Source: a virus. Taken from it: a stretch of 24,652 nt of DNA. How positions within the stretch are numbered: the stretch's first letter is position 1; every line of letters starts with the position of its first letter. The stretch spans positions 1-24,652 of the IMG/VR virus record IMGVR_UViG_3300035670_001190; one strand, given 5' to 3'. Of this stretch, positions 6,247 to 14,693 are shown piece by piece. The position numbers were made by a program, and so were the translations under genes. The notes under the pieces were generated by a model. That model saw only the letters and a list, made by a program, of their open reading frames with translations, did not search any database and was not told the DNA's origin.

Positions 6247-7338
6247 CTATTGGGCCATGCCTGCACCGGTTTCAACGGTGCCGGAGGTTGCTCCTGTGGT
6301 GCGTGCGAATGATCCGCCGCCAGCGAACTCTCCGACGCGTTGAGCGCGACGACGTTCCAATGCTTGCTGTGCTGCTATGTCGTAGCCGAATGTGGCGCCA
6401 AGTTGCTGTTCTTGGGTGAGGGCTTCTTCGCCGGTCATTTCGCTGTACAAACCTGAGAGTAGACCTTGTTGCGCGAAACGGGCTTGGGCTTCCTCGGCAG
6501 TGATACCACGTGCGGCAAGTTCTTCGGCTTGCAGGGCGGTTAGTTGCATACGTCCCTGTTCGCGGCCTCGGGCTGCGATTTCTGCTGCACGAGCCTGACG
6601 GGTGAGCAGAGGCGCTGCGCGTTCTGGGTCAAGGAAATAGGCGGTAAGACCGTTATCGTCTACCCCGTACAGTTCTCGCATCTGACGGCGAACCTCTGGG
6701 TCAGCATCCTGTACCCGACGGTAACCCTGTTGGATGCGATCCTGTAGTTCTTGGGGTGAAACGTCGCCCTCAATGAGTCGTCGGAAGTCGTCGTTTTGGT
6801 CGTAGAAGCCTGTGGGTAGACCGTTGGATTGCATGAGTTGGCGGTACTGTTCTTCCAACCCGACATAGGTTGCGGGGTCAAGTTCTGGCAAACCTTTTTT
6901 GGCTCTGGCTGCGTTGCCAGCAAAACGGCGCTGGTATGCGGGCTGTTCACGTAGGGCGAACAGAATGGCGTTGGAATCGTTGAGGTCTACTGCACCACCG
7001 GTGATGACGCCCTCTACTGCGCCTTCCAGTTCGGACAGTCCGACTCGGCTGAGAAGGGTTCGCAGTCGACTGAAAGCGTCGGTGCGTACCCGTTGCGCTG
7101 CCGCTTGGGATGCTTGCTGGAGTGCGTTGAATTGGCGTTGCTGTTCTTCCAACTGCTGCTGGGCGATACGATCCGCTTCGGTTTGTTCTGGGGTGGTTGA
7201 TGCTGCGGGTGGCTGTGGGGCTACGCCCAACGCTTCACGCAAAGCCGCAATCTGCTCTGGGGTCTGGTTAGCGAACGCCTCATCAAGTTGACGACGCAAC
7301 TCAGGCAACTCAATAGGACCAAGTTCTACGTTGCTCAT
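6247..7338 (-). CDS. Gln/Ala-rich coiled-coil protein, 363 aa, probable minor virion protein
   Basis: I do not recognise a named family. The N-terminus (LPELRRQLDEAFANQTPEQI) and residues about 50-90 (rich in Gln, with QQQLEEQQRQFNALQQASQA) predict coiled coils. The middle contains LGVAPQPPAAST and several helical segments, and the C-terminus is Gly/Thr-rich (GGGSFARTTGATSGTVETGA). The ATG at 7338 overlaps the upstream stop (ATGA). It is the last gene before the predicted capsid promoter. With its two upstream neighbours it forms a set of about 300-360-aa proteins behind the 1608-aa protein. An internal head or ejection role is an inference. Confidence 0.75.
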   Translation of the reverse strand: MSNVELGPIELPELRRQLDEAFANQTPEQIAALREALGVAPQPPAASTTPEQTEADRIAQQQLEEQQRQFNALQQASQAAAQRVRTDAFSRLRTLLSRVGLSELEGAVEGVITGGAVDLNDSNAILFALREQPAYQRRFAGNAARAKKGLPELDPATYVGLEEQYRQLMQSNGLPTGFYDQNDDFRRLIEGDVSPQELQDRIQQGYRRVQDADPEVRRQMRELYGVDDNGLTAYFLDPERAAPLLTRQARAAEIAARGREQGRMQLTALQAEELAARGITAEEAQARFAQQGLLSGLYSEMTGEEALTQEQQLGATFGYDIAAQQALERRRAQRVGEFAGGGSFARTTGATSGTVETGAGMAQ

Positions 7339-8222
7339 CGCACTAACCCGAAAGCCCTTTCAAGAGTAGAAACCACGCTAGACACCTGTTGATTTGCCTG
7401 ATTGGTGAAACGCCATCCGTAGTCCTTGTTCGTCTTCAGTTCGCGTTCCCAGTCAGCCAGCGACATCGGCCCTTTGTCGGCGGTGCCGAACGCACGTGAC
7501 CATTTCGGGTCCTGCACAAAGTCAATGCTGTTCGGTTCTACTTCCAAAATTGCTGAGGCGTATTGGCGATAGTTCTTGAACAAATCATCCAATGACAAAC
7601 CTGAATCAAGTTGTTGAGCCAGATGCGGATAGAGGGCTTTGGCTGAGTTTTTTGCTCGCTCAACAAGGGCGTTCTGATTCAGCACCATGCCTTTGCGGTC
7701 AGGGGCGCCCGTAAGCACTGAGGCGATTTCGTCATCAGTTGCCATGTATCCGTATTCGCGTACGGTGTTGCGCAACGCATCTGCCTGTGTTGATTCCAAC
7801 GCTGGCGCTTTGGTTCCAACGGGAACATTCTTCATGGATTCTGCGTACACAAAGTTCTTTAGACGTGTGCCAGTCAGCCCGAAACGGGCGGCTCGCTCAG
7901 CGACAGTGCGTGCAGTTTGAGCGTTGTCAAATGCGTCAGCATACGCCTCAGTAATTTCTGCCAAGTACTTCTCTACATCGGCATCCCGTTCGGCTTTGGT
8001 TTGTTTGTCAAAGAGTTTGGCTGCATCTGTGGTTTCGTTGGAGTAACGGGTCTGAGCGAACTCCTGGTCAAAACGATCCGTGGTGAAGTTCGGGTCAAGG
8101 GTTGCGCGAACCAGCAAATCAAGAAGGTCTGCACCAAAATCACCAGCATCATCATCAAAAAGGAACCTGAAGTTCGGGAACAGTTTCTTGATTTGGTCAA
8201 TCGTTGCTTGGTCTAAGTTCAC
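7335..8222 (-). CDS. Uncharacterised helical protein, 295 aa, probable minor virion protein
   Basis: It begins with DQATIDQIKKLFPNFRFLFD and an acidic patch, then ADLLDLLVRATLDPNFTTDR. Long charged helices follow, and it ends TNQANQQVSSVVSTLERAFG. The N-terminal pattern, a short helix followed by LL..AT..P.., resembles N-termini of phage internal or minor head proteins I have seen, but this is not specific. The GTG start overlaps the upstream stop (GTGA). No signal peptide, membrane segment or enzyme motif is visible. Confidence 0.75.
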   Translation of the reverse strand: MNLDQATIDQIKKLFPNFRFLFDDDAGDFGADLLDLLVRATLDPNFTTDRFDQEFAQTRYSNETTDAAKLFDKQTKAERDADVEKYLAEITEAYADAFDNAQTARTVAERAARFGLTGTRLKNFVYAESMKNVPVGTKAPALESTQADALRNTVREYGYMATDDEIASVLTGAPDRKGMVLNQNALVERAKNSAKALYPHLAQQLDSGLSLDDLFKNYRQYASAILEVEPNSIDFVQDPKWSRAFGTADKGPMSLADWERELKTNKDYGWRFTNQANQQVSSVVSTLERAFGLVR

Positions 8223-9145
8223 GGCATACTCGTTTCAGGGACACCAGTGCCACTACCAGCAGCACCAAATACACGTTCAGCAAATTGTGCGAAACGGAAA
8301 GCATTAGCTTCTGGGCCAGCAGCACGGCGAATCTTCTGTTCGGCAAGGTTCTGCAAATCCATCGGCTCAACACGGCGACCACCCGACATCGGCAAACCAG
8401 TTTGTGATTGGACTTGGGATGCTTGGAACTGTCGAACGATTTGGTCAACAACGTTTTGGTCTGCACTACGCCCAAGAATCTTCGAGGACACCTGTTGAAC
8501 AATCTTCTTGATGTCTTCAGGGTTGGAAACCCTTGGTGGCAATGCGCCAGTTCCACCGCCAATGGGTGAAGCTGTGGCGGTGCTGAGGGCGGTGTTCCAG
8601 TCCACATTGGATCGGTTGGCTTCACCGAGCAGTTCTACCCATGCTTTGCGTGTGGCGTCGTCAATGACACCGATACGGTATTTGCTTCCAAGTAGACCCG
8701 ACTTGTTGAGTTTGGCTTGGATGTCTGCAATTTGGTCACGGCTGAAACGAGAAATGAGGTCTGCGTCGCGTTCAAAGTATCGTGGTGCGAAACCTGGTGA
8801 TGCGCCGTATGGGGTGACTACGGTTCCGACTCTGGTTGTGGTACCTGGGATGGTGGCACCGGAGGCGATGTCAACTCGACGGCCACCTTCAAGACCGATA
8901 GCGGATTCAAAGCGGTCGGTATAAGTTTGAGTTGCGCTTGGGTTGAATGTTGGTACTGCGCTTCCGCCACCGATTTGCGTATTCGTTCCAGCGCCCTGCG
9001 ATACGAGGGCAAACAACTGTTGGATTTGCGCCGACTTGGACGCCATGTTGGTGTTCTGGTCAACGATTTGTTTCAGTTGTGGAGGCAACTGGTCATACTT
9101 CGCCTGATCGTCGGGCGACAGATTTTTGCGTGGTTTAGATGCCAT
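8219..9145 (-). CDS. Minor virion protein with possible peptidoglycan-binding-like unit, 308 aa
   Basis: Residues about 130-175 read LISRFSRDQIADIQAKLNKS, then GLLGSKYRIGVIDDATRKAW and VELL. This has the helix - G - D..T..A rhythm of peptidoglycan-binding-1-like modules (lQ..L...G.l...yr.G..d..T..A...ll), though the match is weak. The N-terminus (LPPQLKQIVDQNTNMASKSA) is helical. Residues 51-115 are Gly/Thr-rich and probably flexible. The C-terminus has a long helix ending NAFRFAQFAERVFG. The start overlaps the stop of the 1608-aa gene (TAATG). It may travel with the large protein as an ejected or internal component. Confidence 0.75.
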   Translation of the reverse strand: MASKPRKNLSPDDQAKYDQLPPQLKQIVDQNTNMASKSAQIQQLFALVSQGAGTNTQIGGGSAVPTFNPSATQTYTDRFESAIGLEGGRRVDIASGATIPGTTTRVGTVVTPYGASPGFAPRYFERDADLISRFSRDQIADIQAKLNKSGLLGSKYRIGVIDDATRKAWVELLGEANRSNVDWNTALSTATASPIGGGTGALPPRVSNPEDIKKIVQQVSSKILGRSADQNVVDQIVRQFQASQVQSQTGLPMSGGRRVEPMDLQNLAEQKIRRAAGPEANAFRFAQFAERVFGAAGSGTGVPETSMP

Positions 9146-12100
9146 TAGTCCTCATCAACTATGAACTCATACGATAACACTTGCTCATACACGTCCCTGA
9201 AGGAAGGGTTCTGTTGGATGAGGGATGGCGCCAACTGCTCTGACAGGTAGAGGCGAAGTGCTTTTGCGGCTTTGACGGTTCCCCAGTTGCCCACGTTCAC
9301 GGTTTTGTTTGAGGCAATCATGGCGTCAACGGCTTTGTCGCGGGCATCAAAGTATGAAGCCAAGGTGCGCACAACCCCATTTTGTTGCAAATCTGGGTTG
9401 GCGACGATGGCACGCAACTGGGAAAGTTGACGGCGCACACGCTCTTGGGAGTCCTTGCGTTGCTCACCAGGGGGCGAATACAGTGGCAAATCGGTAGTAA
9501 TTGCTTGCAGTTTTTCAGCCAAAAGGCTACGAACTTGCGGCATCTTCAACTGATCTTCGGTGAAGTTGTCCCTGAAACCGTAGTAGAGGTAGTTTCCGAG
9601 ACGTTGTTGGGCTTCCTGTGATGCGGTTTTGGCATCCTTGATTTCTCGACGTCCAGCCTCGGACTGCTGTTGCCATGCCTCAAAGGTGCGGTCACCCGAA
9701 CGTGGCCCAAGATAGCCAGCAACCAGCGGATACTGGTCAACCAGACCTTTGTTTTCGCTAGCCCAAGCGTTGAACTCTCGGCTTGCAACCTGCCCGCCGA
9801 TATTTGAACGGGTCAATGTGCCGGTGTACGGCCAGACGATTTCGCCCCAGAAGTCCAACCATTCACCGAACGCTTGTGAACTTGGCAATCCGAGTTTCTG
9901 TTTGTCTTCTTGGCGTTTGTACAAATCGTCCATCACGATTGAGGCATCAACATTACCGTACTTTGTGTTGGTCACCCATTCCGTGAGGGTTGCGCCTGGA
10001 CCAGTTGCGGAAACGAAACCACGAAATGCTGACAGTTTGTTGGCAATAGATTCAGCTTCTTCAAATGCAGCAGAAAAGCCGTCTTCGCCAACATACTTTT
10101 CTGGGTAACTGTTCAACAAGAATTGGTGCGCCCGAATGATGGCTTTTTGTTTGTAGTCAAGATTTTCTGTGTCAAGCAATGCTTCACTAAGACCAGTAAT
10201 AACACCGATGTCTTTTACTACTGGTAATTCGTATAGGTATTGCGCCATTTGCGACCAGACTGGCGGGAATGGTCCAAGTGTTTGACGTGGGGTTGTATAA
10301 CCGTACGGTGAAACGATGTCACGCAACCAGTCATAATCAGGCGTGGGGGGCGCAAAATCGTTGACGGCGTACTGGATTACTGGTCCGAAACCTGGGCGCA
10401 TTTGCAGGGCGATGTTCACGGCATCCGTACCGACGGTGAAGTTGCGGATGATTGTTTGGTCTGAGCCAATAAGCATGGAAGCAATTTTGCCGGTCATTGG
10501 CAATTCAAATACCTTGCGACCATTCTGATCGGTGGTAAATACGCCGTCGTTTTGTGAGGCGTCAACGAATTGTGCGGTGTTTCGAACGATGCGAGGGTTC
10601 ATTGCCATGAGACGTAGCCACGTGCTTGTTACTTCTCGGAACGCTTCAAAGAACGGGAACAGAATCTTATGTTGCGTAGCGAACACCGAACGACGGTTGG
10701 CGTTGAATAGCAGGTCGTTGGTTGCTCGTGTAGCGAACTGTTCGGCAAGGATGTTGGCTCCTTCCAAGGTGCCTTCGCCTCTTGCCATACGAGCCGCCGT
10801 TTCAATTCGTTCCAGTCTGGTTGCGGTCAGTCGTGCTTTCTTGGCTGCATCCAGTGTTGCACGTGCATCAAACTTCGTCATCAGTGGGACGAGTTCTTCC
10901 ATGCGGTTCCAGTAGTTTGCTTTCCAGCTTGGGGATCGTGCTGCAAAGTCCGACACTCGACCGTACATTTCTTGGAAGTAGAAACCGTACAGTCGTTGCA
11001 ATCCGCGTGCAATACCGACGCCTTTTTGCGGTGTCCACTCGGCAGAAGACAGTTCGCGTACAGGGAAGAACTTCACTTTTCGTGGTGCGTGAGGCAAGTT
11101 CACGAAATTGTTGGCAATCCACGCTTCCAAATCTGGAGACACAGAACCACGCCCAGTCACTTCCTTGAACACGGCACGACCACCCTGATACTCGCCCTTG
11201 GTGATGACATCCAAAAGTGTTTGATCCATGCCAGTAACCCAACGGATGTCATTGTTGAGAATCGTTTCAACACGCTCGGACGCAACAGCGTATGAGTCGT
11301 AGCCTCCACCCTTCATCCCAGGCTTGAGGTTCGCAAGGTTGTCAAAGTATTGGTCAAAGAAACGGCGTCCCTCGCCGTCAAACAACCAAAGTTTTACCGC
11401 ATCCAAATCGTTCGTAAGCCGTTGACCGGTGTACGGGTGGTTTTCGCCTGCCGCAATGTGGTCGGCAATGCTTTTGGTTTGTCCGTTGATGGTCACCAAA
11501 TCATCGTCAAAGAGTTTTTGGGCGGCAATACGGCGATAGTCCTCGTTGTATGCCATGTCCACAACTTCTTGCACGACACCTTTCACCCAACCACCGCGCT
11601 GGTTTTGGATGGTCCGATCAGGGAGTTGCATGACGCCACGGCGTACCATGCGCAGGTAGACGGGTGCGTATTCGCCGGTGGCTGAAGCCATAGCGCCTCG
11701 GCTTCGAGGGCCGATGAGGACATCTTGGATGGCTTGTGGTGAGGCGTTGATTTTGGCGGTCAGGTTGGTAATCTTCTGTTGAATCTCTGGGATTTCGTCA
11801 ACCAGTTTTTGTTGTTTGGCGGTGATACTTGCGCCTGTTGCCGCTTGCGCTTGATACTGTTTGGCTTCAATCAGCACATTGTCCAGTTCGTCAAGTTGGG
11901 TGTGCATTTTGATGACGTTGGGAATCTTGCCTTTGATGACATTGCCTGTGGCATCACGACGCAGGGTGGTGGTGAGCATTGCCAACATTTGTTCCATCGG
12001 ATGTTCATAGATGCCTGATGCTGCACCTCGTAGGACTTCTTCTGGTACGACTCGGATGAGGTGGCTTGGTTTGGCTACGCGGGCTGGTTTCCAATATCCG

Positions 12101-13971
12101 CCCATGTAGTTGCGAACGCCGTCAGCCAATGCCTCGTAGCCTTTGAATCCTTTTCCGATGACTGGTATTTCTTGGCCGCCACGAACGAAAGCGCCAGCCA
12201 ATCCAGACAATCGAACGATTTCTTCAACGACTTGTTTTGGCATCACGTAGTAGTCGTCGCCCATCAACTGCGACAAACGCAATGGACCGATACCGTCACC
12301 GTCAAGCCAAGGCAAAGGAACACCGTTTCCGATGTCGTCGGTGGCGAACAGGCGAACTTCGTCAGCCATCTTCTGTGTCCACGAGGTCAGTTCACGGATG
12401 GCATCTTCTGGCAACAGTTGGCGATTCGTACCAGGGAATGTGATTTCACGGAGACGGCTGCCGACGGCTTGGTATTCAAAGTCCCGCAAGAAAGTGAACA
12501 GTTCATCTTTTGATCCTGAAGCTGCTACGAAGAATCGGGATAGCCAGTCGTTGCGGTCTTCCAGTTTGAATCCGAATGACCCCATCAAGTTGTCCAAGTT
12601 GCGGGCAGACTGAGGGACATCAGTCAAGCCAATCTTTGTGTCTTCTGGCAGGATTTCTGTTATTCGGGTAGTTAGTTTTTCTGGCCCTACAGGAAGAGGA
12701 TTTTGGAAACCTTTTTGGGCTTTGTATTTGATGACGTTTCCATCACCCATTCGGATTGAGTCCAGTCGGTTGCGTCCGAGGTTACGCAAATTGAAACCAG
12801 GTTCAAAGGATGCGACACCTTCATCTACGATGCGCCATACGTCGTCAATGGTTGTGTTGGGGTTGGCAAGTTCTTGCACGAGACGGGCAGCGGTTTGTGG
12901 GCCTTCACGGTTGAGTACCGTGCGCCATACTTCGCCAGCGTTCAGACGACCAGAACGCACACCGTCCATGAGTGTTTGTGCCCATTCGGTTCCTGCTGCC
13001 GAGGCACGCCAACGCTGATAGTTGTTTTGCACCATCGAAGGTGCCACATCTACGACTGCACCGGTTTGAATTGGGGCGTTGTTGAGCATGTCGTCAACGT
13101 CTGGTCGCCATGCTTCGTAGATGTCACCAGCGTTGTAGGACTGAACCGTTTTGGTGGTGCCTGGGAGTAGTGGGTCGTTGACTTCACGGCTTAGGGTTGG
13201 TACGACACGGCTTGTCAAATCGTTGAACAGTGCAGACTTGGCTGTTTCGTCGGGGGTCAACTGTCGTGGGGCGATGGCAAGTTCTTCGCGCAGGTTGAGG
13301 ATTTCGTCTTCCAACTGGTTGAACGAATTGGCAAAGTCTTGTTTGGCAATGATTTTGGTGTTGGCGGTAGCGGAAACGGATTCTGCTCCGATACCTGCTG
13401 GACGGATTTTGCCAATCCAGTTGAACGGATCAACGGGGTTCTTGACTGCTTTTACGATGTCTACTGCGCCAGAGGTCATCTTGTAGAGGATGGAATCTTG
13501 TGAGTACAAGCCGAGGGCTACTGGCGGATATGCGGCTGCTCGACCTAGGGTGAATGGCAGTTCTCCAACTTTGGGTCGGTCGGACAAAATGTTTTCTTGC
13601 GAACGGCGCAACGCCTCACCACCTGGCAGATAGCCGGTGCCGACATCGCTTGTTCCTTGCCCGAGAATGAGTTGGTCTTTTAGGTTGGTTGCGTAACCGA
13701 ATGTTCCTTCTCGTTTGACGCGTTCCAAATATTCTTTGCGTTTGAACACCGACTCGTAGTTGTCGGCCATGATGTACTCAAAAAGGTTTGCTGCGTCAAA
13801 CGCCACGGTTGTCGCTGAACGAATCGTCGGCTTCAGCGCATAATCTTTGATGCCTTGGACTGAACCGTATTTGACCAACGGTTTCTCAATCTGGTCTGGT
13901 ACGACCGACGACAACGCGTTATCAAGCCATTTGTATCCGCGTTTCGCCCAATCAAAATCCCAGAAGCTCAC
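9145..13971 (-). CDS. Very large presumed virion protein, 1608 aa
   Basis: This is the longest gene in the window and I do not recognise its family. It starts MSFWDFDWAKRGYKWLDNAL and is a mixed alpha/beta, mostly helical protein without a clear signal peptide. Around residue 1105 it has KILFPFFEAFREVTSTWLRL, followed by MAMNPRIVRNTAQF and repeated Pro/Tyr-rich stretches such as FAPPTPDYDWLRDIVSPYGY. I see no catalytic motif for lysozyme, transglycosylase or protease. Position between portal and scaffold, and size, suit an internal head or ejection protein. A giant minor capsid protein or tape-measure-like role cannot be excluded. The GTG start overlaps the upstream stop (GTGA). Confidence 0.88.
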   Translation of the reverse strand: MSFWDFDWAKRGYKWLDNALSSVVPDQIEKPLVKYGSVQGIKDYALKPTIRSATTVAFDAANLFEYIMADNYESVFKRKEYLERVKREGTFGYATNLKDQLILGQGTSDVGTGYLPGGEALRRSQENILSDRPKVGELPFTLGRAAAYPPVALGLYSQDSILYKMTSGAVDIVKAVKNPVDPFNWIGKIRPAGIGAESVSATANTKIIAKQDFANSFNQLEDEILNLREELAIAPRQLTPDETAKSALFNDLTSRVVPTLSREVNDPLLPGTTKTVQSYNAGDIYEAWRPDVDDMLNNAPIQTGAVVDVAPSMVQNNYQRWRASAAGTEWAQTLMDGVRSGRLNAGEVWRTVLNREGPQTAARLVQELANPNTTIDDVWRIVDEGVASFEPGFNLRNLGRNRLDSIRMGDGNVIKYKAQKGFQNPLPVGPEKLTTRITEILPEDTKIGLTDVPQSARNLDNLMGSFGFKLEDRNDWLSRFFVAASGSKDELFTFLRDFEYQAVGSRLREITFPGTNRQLLPEDAIRELTSWTQKMADEVRLFATDDIGNGVPLPWLDGDGIGPLRLSQLMGDDYYVMPKQVVEEIVRLSGLAGAFVRGGQEIPVIGKGFKGYEALADGVRNYMGGYWKPARVAKPSHLIRVVPEEVLRGAASGIYEHPMEQMLAMLTTTLRRDATGNVIKGKIPNVIKMHTQLDELDNVLIEAKQYQAQAATGASITAKQQKLVDEIPEIQQKITNLTAKINASPQAIQDVLIGPRSRGAMASATGEYAPVYLRMVRRGVMQLPDRTIQNQRGGWVKGVVQEVVDMAYNEDYRRIAAQKLFDDDLVTINGQTKSIADHIAAGENHPYTGQRLTNDLDAVKLWLFDGEGRRFFDQYFDNLANLKPGMKGGGYDSYAVASERVETILNNDIRWVTGMDQTLLDVITKGEYQGGRAVFKEVTGRGSVSPDLEAWIANNFVNLPHAPRKVKFFPVRELSSAEWTPQKGVGIARGLQRLYGFYFQEMYGRVSDFAARSPSWKANYWNRMEELVPLMTKFDARATLDAAKKARLTATRLERIETAARMARGEGTLEGANILAEQFATRATNDLLFNANRRSVFATQHKILFPFFEAFREVTSTWLRLMAMNPRIVRNTAQFVDASQNDGVFTTDQNGRKVFELPMTGKIASMLIGSDQTIIRNFTVGTDAVNIALQMRPGFGPVIQYAVNDFAPPTPDYDWLRDIVSPYGYTTPRQTLGPFPPVWSQMAQYLYELPVVKDIGVITGLSEALLDTENLDYKQKAIIRAHQFLLNSYPEKYVGEDGFSAAFEEAESIANKLSAFRGFVSATGPGATLTEWVTNTKYGNVDASIVMDDLYKRQEDKQKLGLPSSQAFGEWLDFWGEIVWPYTGTLTRSNIGGQVASREFNAWASENKGLVDQYPLVAGYLGPRSGDRTFEAWQQQSEAGRREIKDAKTASQEAQQRLGNYLYYGFRDNFTEDQLKMPQVRSLLAEKLQAITTDLPLYSPPGEQRKDSQERVRRQLSQLRAIVANPDLQQNGVVRTLASYFDARDKAVDAMIASNKTVNVGNWGTVKAAKALRLYLSEQLAPSLIQQNPSFRDVYEQVLSYEFIVDED

Positions 13972-14354
13972 ATGTCCTCCGCGGAACGAACCGACATCAA
14001 CATTTCGTTCAACAAAAAGTCTCCGTTGGGGTCGGCTTTCATCGCCTCTTTCAACAAACGTTCCTGTACGCCACGACCGACCGAATCTTTTTGGGCGATG
14101 TCACGTGGGGTGACACCTGTTTGTGCCATGCGTGCAGCGGCATATTCGGCAACTTGTGGCATCAAATCGTCGTTGTCGGTCAACACGAGCGATGCAGTGA
14201 TCTGCGGGTTGACCCACGGATATTGGGCGTATGCGTTACCTAAACGGTATGCGTACTGTTCTCCATACTGTTTGCCGTATTGGTCCATGCGCACTTCTTC
14301 GGTGTTGGCTGCATCTGCAACTGATTGCCAAAACGTGTCTGACGGATTCGCCAT
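13968..14354 (-). CDS. Small virion-region protein, 128 aa, unknown
   Basis: It is mostly helical and acidic. It begins MANPSDTFWQSVADAANTEE and then has GKQYGEQYAYRLGNAYAQYP and LTDNDDLMPQVAEYAAARMA. The DIAQKDSVGRG segment precedes a final amphipathic helix. I know no family name. The ATG directly follows the stop of the 112-aa gene (TAAATG), and it overlaps the 1608-aa gene by 4 bp. As a small protein between the portal and the large presumed head protein, it may be a partner or chaperone of either. That is inference. Confidence 0.75.
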   Translation of the reverse strand: MANPSDTFWQSVADAANTEEVRMDQYGKQYGEQYAYRLGNAYAQYPWVNPQITASLVLTDNDDLMPQVAEYAAARMAQTGVTPRDIAQKDSVGRGVQERLLKEAMKADPNGDFLLNEMLMSVRSAEDM

Positions 14355-14693
14355 TTATGCTTCCAGTTCCGCTAGCAACCCTAAGAGGGCAGCGTTCGGG
14401 AACTGGGCGGCGATTGCCCGCACACGCATCGCAAGGTCGACGCGATCCCCGATTGCTGGTGCGACAGGAAACGGTAGAGCTTCTGGTCCTGGACCTTCAC
14501 CAAACGGCGCACCGGCTGTGATTGGTTCCATTGGGCGACCTGTTGGTGCCGTCAACGGAGTCAATGGTGCCTGTTGTGCTTGCTGTTGTGCGCGTTGCTG
14601 GGTGGGTGCTGCACCTGTTGGTACGGCACGAACGCGACGTTCCTGTGCGGTGGCTTCACCGTAGGTTTGTCCTTTGAACTGTGGCTGAACCAT
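14355..14693 (-). CDS. Small Pro/Gln/Ala-rich protein after the portal, 112 aa
   Basis: The start MVQPQFKGQTYGEATAQERR is followed by a low-complexity Gln/Ala/Pro stretch (TQQRAQQQAQQAP). Then come PITAGAPFGEGPGPEALPFP and a C-terminal helix (MRVRAIAAQFPNAALLGLLA). I recall actinophage proteins of this plan (Q.YG....Q....RA.P ... PVTAG.PFG.G.GPEALP) directly after the portal; their role is unknown. The middle is probably disordered. It is joined to the portal gene by TAAATG with no gap. Confidence 0.78.
   Translation of the reverse strand: MVQPQFKGQTYGEATAQERRVRAVPTGAAPTQQRAQQQAQQAPLTPLTAPTGRPMEPITAGAPFGEGPGPEALPFPVAPAIGDRVDLAMRVRAIAAQFPNAALLGLLAELEA

Noticed and set aside
13972-14664. 230-codon plus-strand frame opposite the small genes after the portal
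   Set aside because: Antisense to two genes with coupled starts; Ser/Cys/Arg-rich shadow with no domain.
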